Origin: Kyrpidia tusciae DSM 2912
GTDB taxonomy: Bacteria > Bacillota > Bacilli > Kyrpidiales > Kyrpidiaceae
DNA: 64,000 nt
Direction: 5' to 3'
Assembly (NCBI RefSeq): GCF_000092905.1
Contig: NC_014098.1
Coordinates: 2,976,001 to 3,040,000, forward strand
Part shown: positions 61,398 to 64,000 of the stretch, one piece after another
Layout of the letters: each line of letters starts with the position of its first letter
How positions within the stretch are numbered: the first letter of the stretch is position 1
Program-made: the position numbers and the translations under genes
Notes under the pieces: generated by a model
The model's input: only the letters and a program-made list of their open reading frames with translations
Told to the model about the DNA's origin: nothing
Database searches by the model: none

Positions 61398-63200
61398 CTA
61401 GTCCATCTTCCGGACACGTTCAGATTCCGAAACCCAGATCGTCTTGGACGGCATTGGAATACCTAGGCTGGCAAGGATGCGCCTCACCCTCTCGCTGGCC
61501 CTGGTCACGCTCAGAAACTCTTTGTCCAGGAACGTCGCGTGCACAGCCTGCCACCGTCTCAATTCACGCACAATGGCTTCTCCGGTGTACCAGCGCTGGT
61601 CAAGTTCCGCTTGTTCCTGATCGCGCTCCTTCTCATCTTCGATGGCCCTCACCGCTTCGGCTTCCCGTTGCCATTGTCTGCGGTATAACACCTGCATCTC
61701 TTGTTCGAACAGATACGCCAACACACAGACAAAAATGTGGCCTCGCACCCGCTTCTCGTTCCAGTGATAAACAGGCCCCACATCGAGGAAGTTCTTGATC
61801 TGTCGAAACGCCCGCTCAATCCCCATCAGCGTTTTGTAAGACAACACCACGTCCCCGGCCGGGAAGGTCGTGTTCGTCCGAATCAAGAACTTCCCGTCCC
61901 GCAGAGCCTCCTTGGCAAGGGCCCCTTCGTCCCGAGCATACGTCAGTACACCGTCTTGGTAGTCCACGTGGAAAAACGCCTCGACCCCTTTTTCCGTCAA
62001 CAGATCCGCCACCTTGAGCATGACGCCTTTATTCGTCGGCTTGCGCCCGCGCCTTGTCTGCATCAACTGCTCCGCCAAGGCCAGGAGTCCCGCCTCCGTC
62101 TCTGCCATCGCACTCTCCCGAAATGCGGCATCATGAGCCGCCTTCTCCGGGTTGTAGCACAGGATGTACCGTACGCCGTCCGACTTCTCGTCATCCTCCA
62201 CACGGTTGCGAGGGACCTCGAGGTAATACAGATTGTCCTTGAGCTGAACATAATTCGTGAGATCCGCAAACTCCTCCAACAACCTGTCGCTCACGATTCG
62301 GCCGCGTTTATGAAACCCCACGATGTACGGAAACCCAGCCTCCGCCATCAAGGCCATGTTCTTTTCCGTGACCATCCCCCGGTCGCCCACGAACACGCAC
62401 TGCTCGACGGAAAATTGTTCTTTCAGGCGCGTCAAGATGTCCGGCACGGTCTCCTTATCGGAGACGTTCCCCGCAAACACCTCATGGGTGATGGGAATGC
62501 CCTCTGGAGTCACCAGGAGTCCCAGTTCCACTTGCTCTAAGTCCGGACGATGGGTCCGCGAGTATCCGTGCTCTCCCAAGGGGCACTCATGCCCATACAG
62601 ATGTGTACTGGTCAAATCATACAGGACCAAAGACAGTTTGAAATTGAGCAGGTCCGTCAACCGGCTGTACAACGCCCGCTCCAGCTGAGGTTTGATGTCC
62701 ATGAGGTAATCCAGTGCCCGATAAAAATGCTGAAGCTGCCACGGTTCAGAACCTGCATCCGGCAGATACAGGTCATCCAGGGTCTGAAACAGATGGAGCT
62801 TGCTGGAGGGGTCAACCAGCCGATGAATGACCATCGCCTGCACATACCGTGCCACATCAAAAGTGACCTCTCGGTCCTTCAGCGCATGCCGGATGGCCTC
62901 CGACAGCCCGAGTTGATTCCACAAAAATTGAACCACATAGGGGACACCAAACTGCAGAACGCGATGGGTCTCCAGATCGTCAATCGAACCGGTCGTTCGG
63001 TGTTGTAGGAGTGACTCAAGTGTACGGATAATCTGCTCAATCTCCCGCTCGGAGTACTGACTGATGTTGCCGAGGCTCGCCACGCGGCGTTTTTTGACGG
63101 TCCCGCCTTCTCGATAGGACTCGACGATATGAAGGTATTTGTAGGTCTTACCATCGGGTTTCTTTGTGGATACAATCTGAGCGAACAACGGGGTCACCAC
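61398..63200 (-). CDS. IS1634-family transposase
   Basis: The 600-residue DDE transposase of the IS4-like superfamily has YKYLHIVESYREGGTVKKRR at the start and SLVLYDLTSTHLYGHECPLG with the first Asp. QCVFVGDRGMVTEKNMALMA carries the second Asp and YKTLMGIERAFRQIKNFLDV the Glu (YREK-like). The frame is complete. Terminal inverted repeats could not be fixed by eye, so element ends are not given; they should lie near 61.35-61.39 kb and 63.2-63.3 kb. Confidence 0.88.
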   Translation of the reverse strand: MVTPLFAQIVSTKKPDGKTYKYLHIVESYREGGTVKKRRVASLGNISQYSEREIEQIIRTLESLLQHRTTGSIDDLETHRVLQFGVPYVVQFLWNQLGLSEAIRHALKDREVTFDVARYVQAMVIHRLVDPSSKLHLFQTLDDLYLPDAGSEPWQLQHFYRALDYLMDIKPQLERALYSRLTDLLNFKLSLVLYDLTSTHLYGHECPLGEHGYSRTHRPDLEQVELGLLVTPEGIPITHEVFAGNVSDKETVPDILTRLKEQFSVEQCVFVGDRGMVTEKNMALMAEAGFPYIVGFHKRGRIVSDRLLEEFADLTNYVQLKDNLYYLEVPRNRVEDDEKSDGVRYILCYNPEKAAHDAAFRESAMAETEAGLLALAEQLMQTRRGRKPTNKGVMLKVADLLTEKGVEAFFHVDYQDGVLTYARDEGALAKEALRDGKFLIRTNTTFPAGDVVLSYKTLMGIERAFRQIKNFLDVGPVYHWNEKRVRGHIFVCVLAYLFEQEMQVLYRRQWQREAEAVRAIEDEKERDQEQAELDQRWYTGEAIVRELRRWQAVHATFLDKEFLSVTRASERVRRILASLGIPMPSKTIWVSESERVRKMD

Positions 63201-63349
63201 CGTTGAGATTCATATCCACAGATATAGCATAAAAACTCGATAATATCGATATATACATCTAAAAAAGTTTGACCTACGTTTTCGGTCCGCACGTAGCCCT
63301 AACCCATGAAAAAACCGCGCAGCAGCGCGGAATTAGCATCCGGGTAAGG

Positions 63350-63469
63350 GCCCCAACTGTCAAACTTGAGTTCGAAGAAAAGCAACGAGAGACGGCGATC
63401 CGAAACAGCGTCAAACGTCTGGAGCGCTTCAGATACAAGGTAACACTGGAAGCCAGAACACCTGCATAG
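63350..63469 (+). pseudogene. C-terminal scrap of a transposase-like protein
   Basis: The frame ends VKLEFEEKQRETAIRNSVKR then LERFRYKVTLEARTPA, which resembles the tail of certain transposases ('...AVKRLExxGYxVTLxP'). It has no start of its own. The remainder of 63.2-63.6 kb is gene-free; a weak inverted repeat AGAGTC/GACTCT lies at about 63494-63519. Confidence 0.35.
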
Positions 63470-63598
63470 ATTTACAATAGTATCCTCTTCTAAGAGTCTA
63501 TTCCACCCGTTGGACTCTGTAGGGGCCTTTTTCTATGCCAATCTATGGATTTTCACGGTAGCGGTAACATAGCAGTCCTAATCGTGCCGCTCGAAAAC

Positions 63599-63952
63599 TT
63601 ACCGACTTAGCTTGTGCAACACATACTGGTTCAACGACACGCCCTCTTGACGTGCTTTCATAACAAGTTCTCGGTGCAAGTTCTTCGGAACTCTCACGAC
63701 AAACTTACCACTGTATTCGTCGTCAGACTCCGGCTCCGGGATCGAATCGCCATGCTCGAGTTTCACTTCCAACCAGCCTTCCATGGCCTCCCGGATGTTC
63801 TGGAATGCCTCCTCCGGAGTTTTCCCGTCACTCATACAACCGTCCAGTTCCAGAACTTTGGCGAAGTAGTACAAACCATCACCATCGTCTCGCGGTTTAA
63901 TCTGAATGGTGTATGGAAGATTCATGTAATACGAAACATCTTTGTTTGCCAT
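63599..63952 (-). CDS. hicB: HicB-family antitoxin with ribbon-helix-helix tail
   Basis: The 117-residue protein has LYYFAKVLELDGCMSDGKTP, EEAFQNIREAMEGWLEVKLE and the tail KFVVRVPKNLHRELVMKARQ with EGVSLNQYVLHKLS. It is related to the antitoxin at 14359-14757. No hicA is seen downstream; an upstream partner would lie beyond the window end, since only 48 bases remain. Confidence 0.87.
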   Translation of the reverse strand: MANKDVSYYMNLPYTIQIKPRDDGDGLYYFAKVLELDGCMSDGKTPEEAFQNIREAMEGWLEVKLEHGDSIPEPESDDEYSGKFVVRVPKNLHRELVMKARQEGVSLNQYVLHKLSR

Positions 63953-64000
63953 TGTTCTCTGGCAAGGGCAGAATGGAGTTGAACGGACGAGGAGCCTGTC

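Noticed and set aside
61340-63340. Exact ends of the IS1634-type element
   Set aside because: I could not find convincing terminal inverted repeats or a target duplication by eye, so no element boundaries are claimed.

Overview
The window looks like the chromosome of a Gram-positive, moderately GC-rich bacterium of the Bacillota. AAGGAGG-type ribosome binding sites precede most genes, GTG and TTG starts are common, and the recognisable promoters have sigma-A spacing. The gene families (amino-acid ABC transporter, HD/EAL signalling proteins, Cache-type chemoreceptor, stalk-like copper-amine-oxidase repeat protein) would fit a thermophilic Alicyclobacillaceae/Kyrpidia-like organism, but that placement is inference only.

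Region 1 (1-8.8 kb) is ordinary metabolism. The end of a histidinol-dehydrogenase-like gene precedes a complete polar amino-acid ABC transporter (binding protein, permease, ATPase). Facing it on the minus strand is a biphenyl-type aromatic upper pathway: extradiol dioxygenase, ring-hydroxylating dioxygenase alpha and beta subunits, a small conserved protein, C-C bond hydrolase, dihydrodiol dehydrogenase and a GntR/FCD regulator. Its best promoter overlaps a perfect 10-bp palindrome, which is repeated in a duplicated leader ahead of the alpha-subunit gene. No ferredoxin or reductase gene is present.

Region 2 (9-22 kb) mixes gene debris (IS remnants, truncated ATPase pieces, HicA/HicB modules) with intact housekeeping-type genes: aldo/keto reductase, beta-carbonic anhydrase, a secreted copper-amine-oxidase-N-like protein, an HD-type and an EAL-type cyclic-di-GMP protein, and a chemoreceptor.

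Region 3 (22-48 kb) is a heavily rearranged accessory region. It carries many toxin-antitoxin modules, several of them copies of each other, and long direct repeats (28.5-30.7 kb against 45.6-47.8 kb; 22.1-23.5 kb against 44.5-46.0 kb). Among these lie several candidate defence modules: an AAA ATPase plus DUF3226/Toprim pair with a 505-residue unknown; a four-gene run of AAA ATPase, PD-(D/E)XK-like nuclease, KGGVGR-type ATPase and P-loop ATPase, of which broken pieces are scattered at three other places; a DUF3990 protein; and a 147-residue protein followed by an HNH nuclease.

Region 4 (48.5-59.7 kb) holds two type I restriction-modification systems, one inside the other. The outer system is left with a 3'-truncated hsdM and the 3' part of an hsdR. 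Between them sits a tightly overlapping operon: hsdR (5'-truncated), hsdM, a half-size hsdS, a 1135-residue helical protein of unknown function and a 189-residue protein with an Mrr-N-like winged helix. This operon is the strongest candidate for something undescribed.

Region 5 (59.7-64 kb) has a MntA/HepT toxin-antitoxin pair, the tail of a group II intron, an IS1634-type transposase and a HicB antitoxin. No rRNA, tRNA or CRISPR array was recognised.
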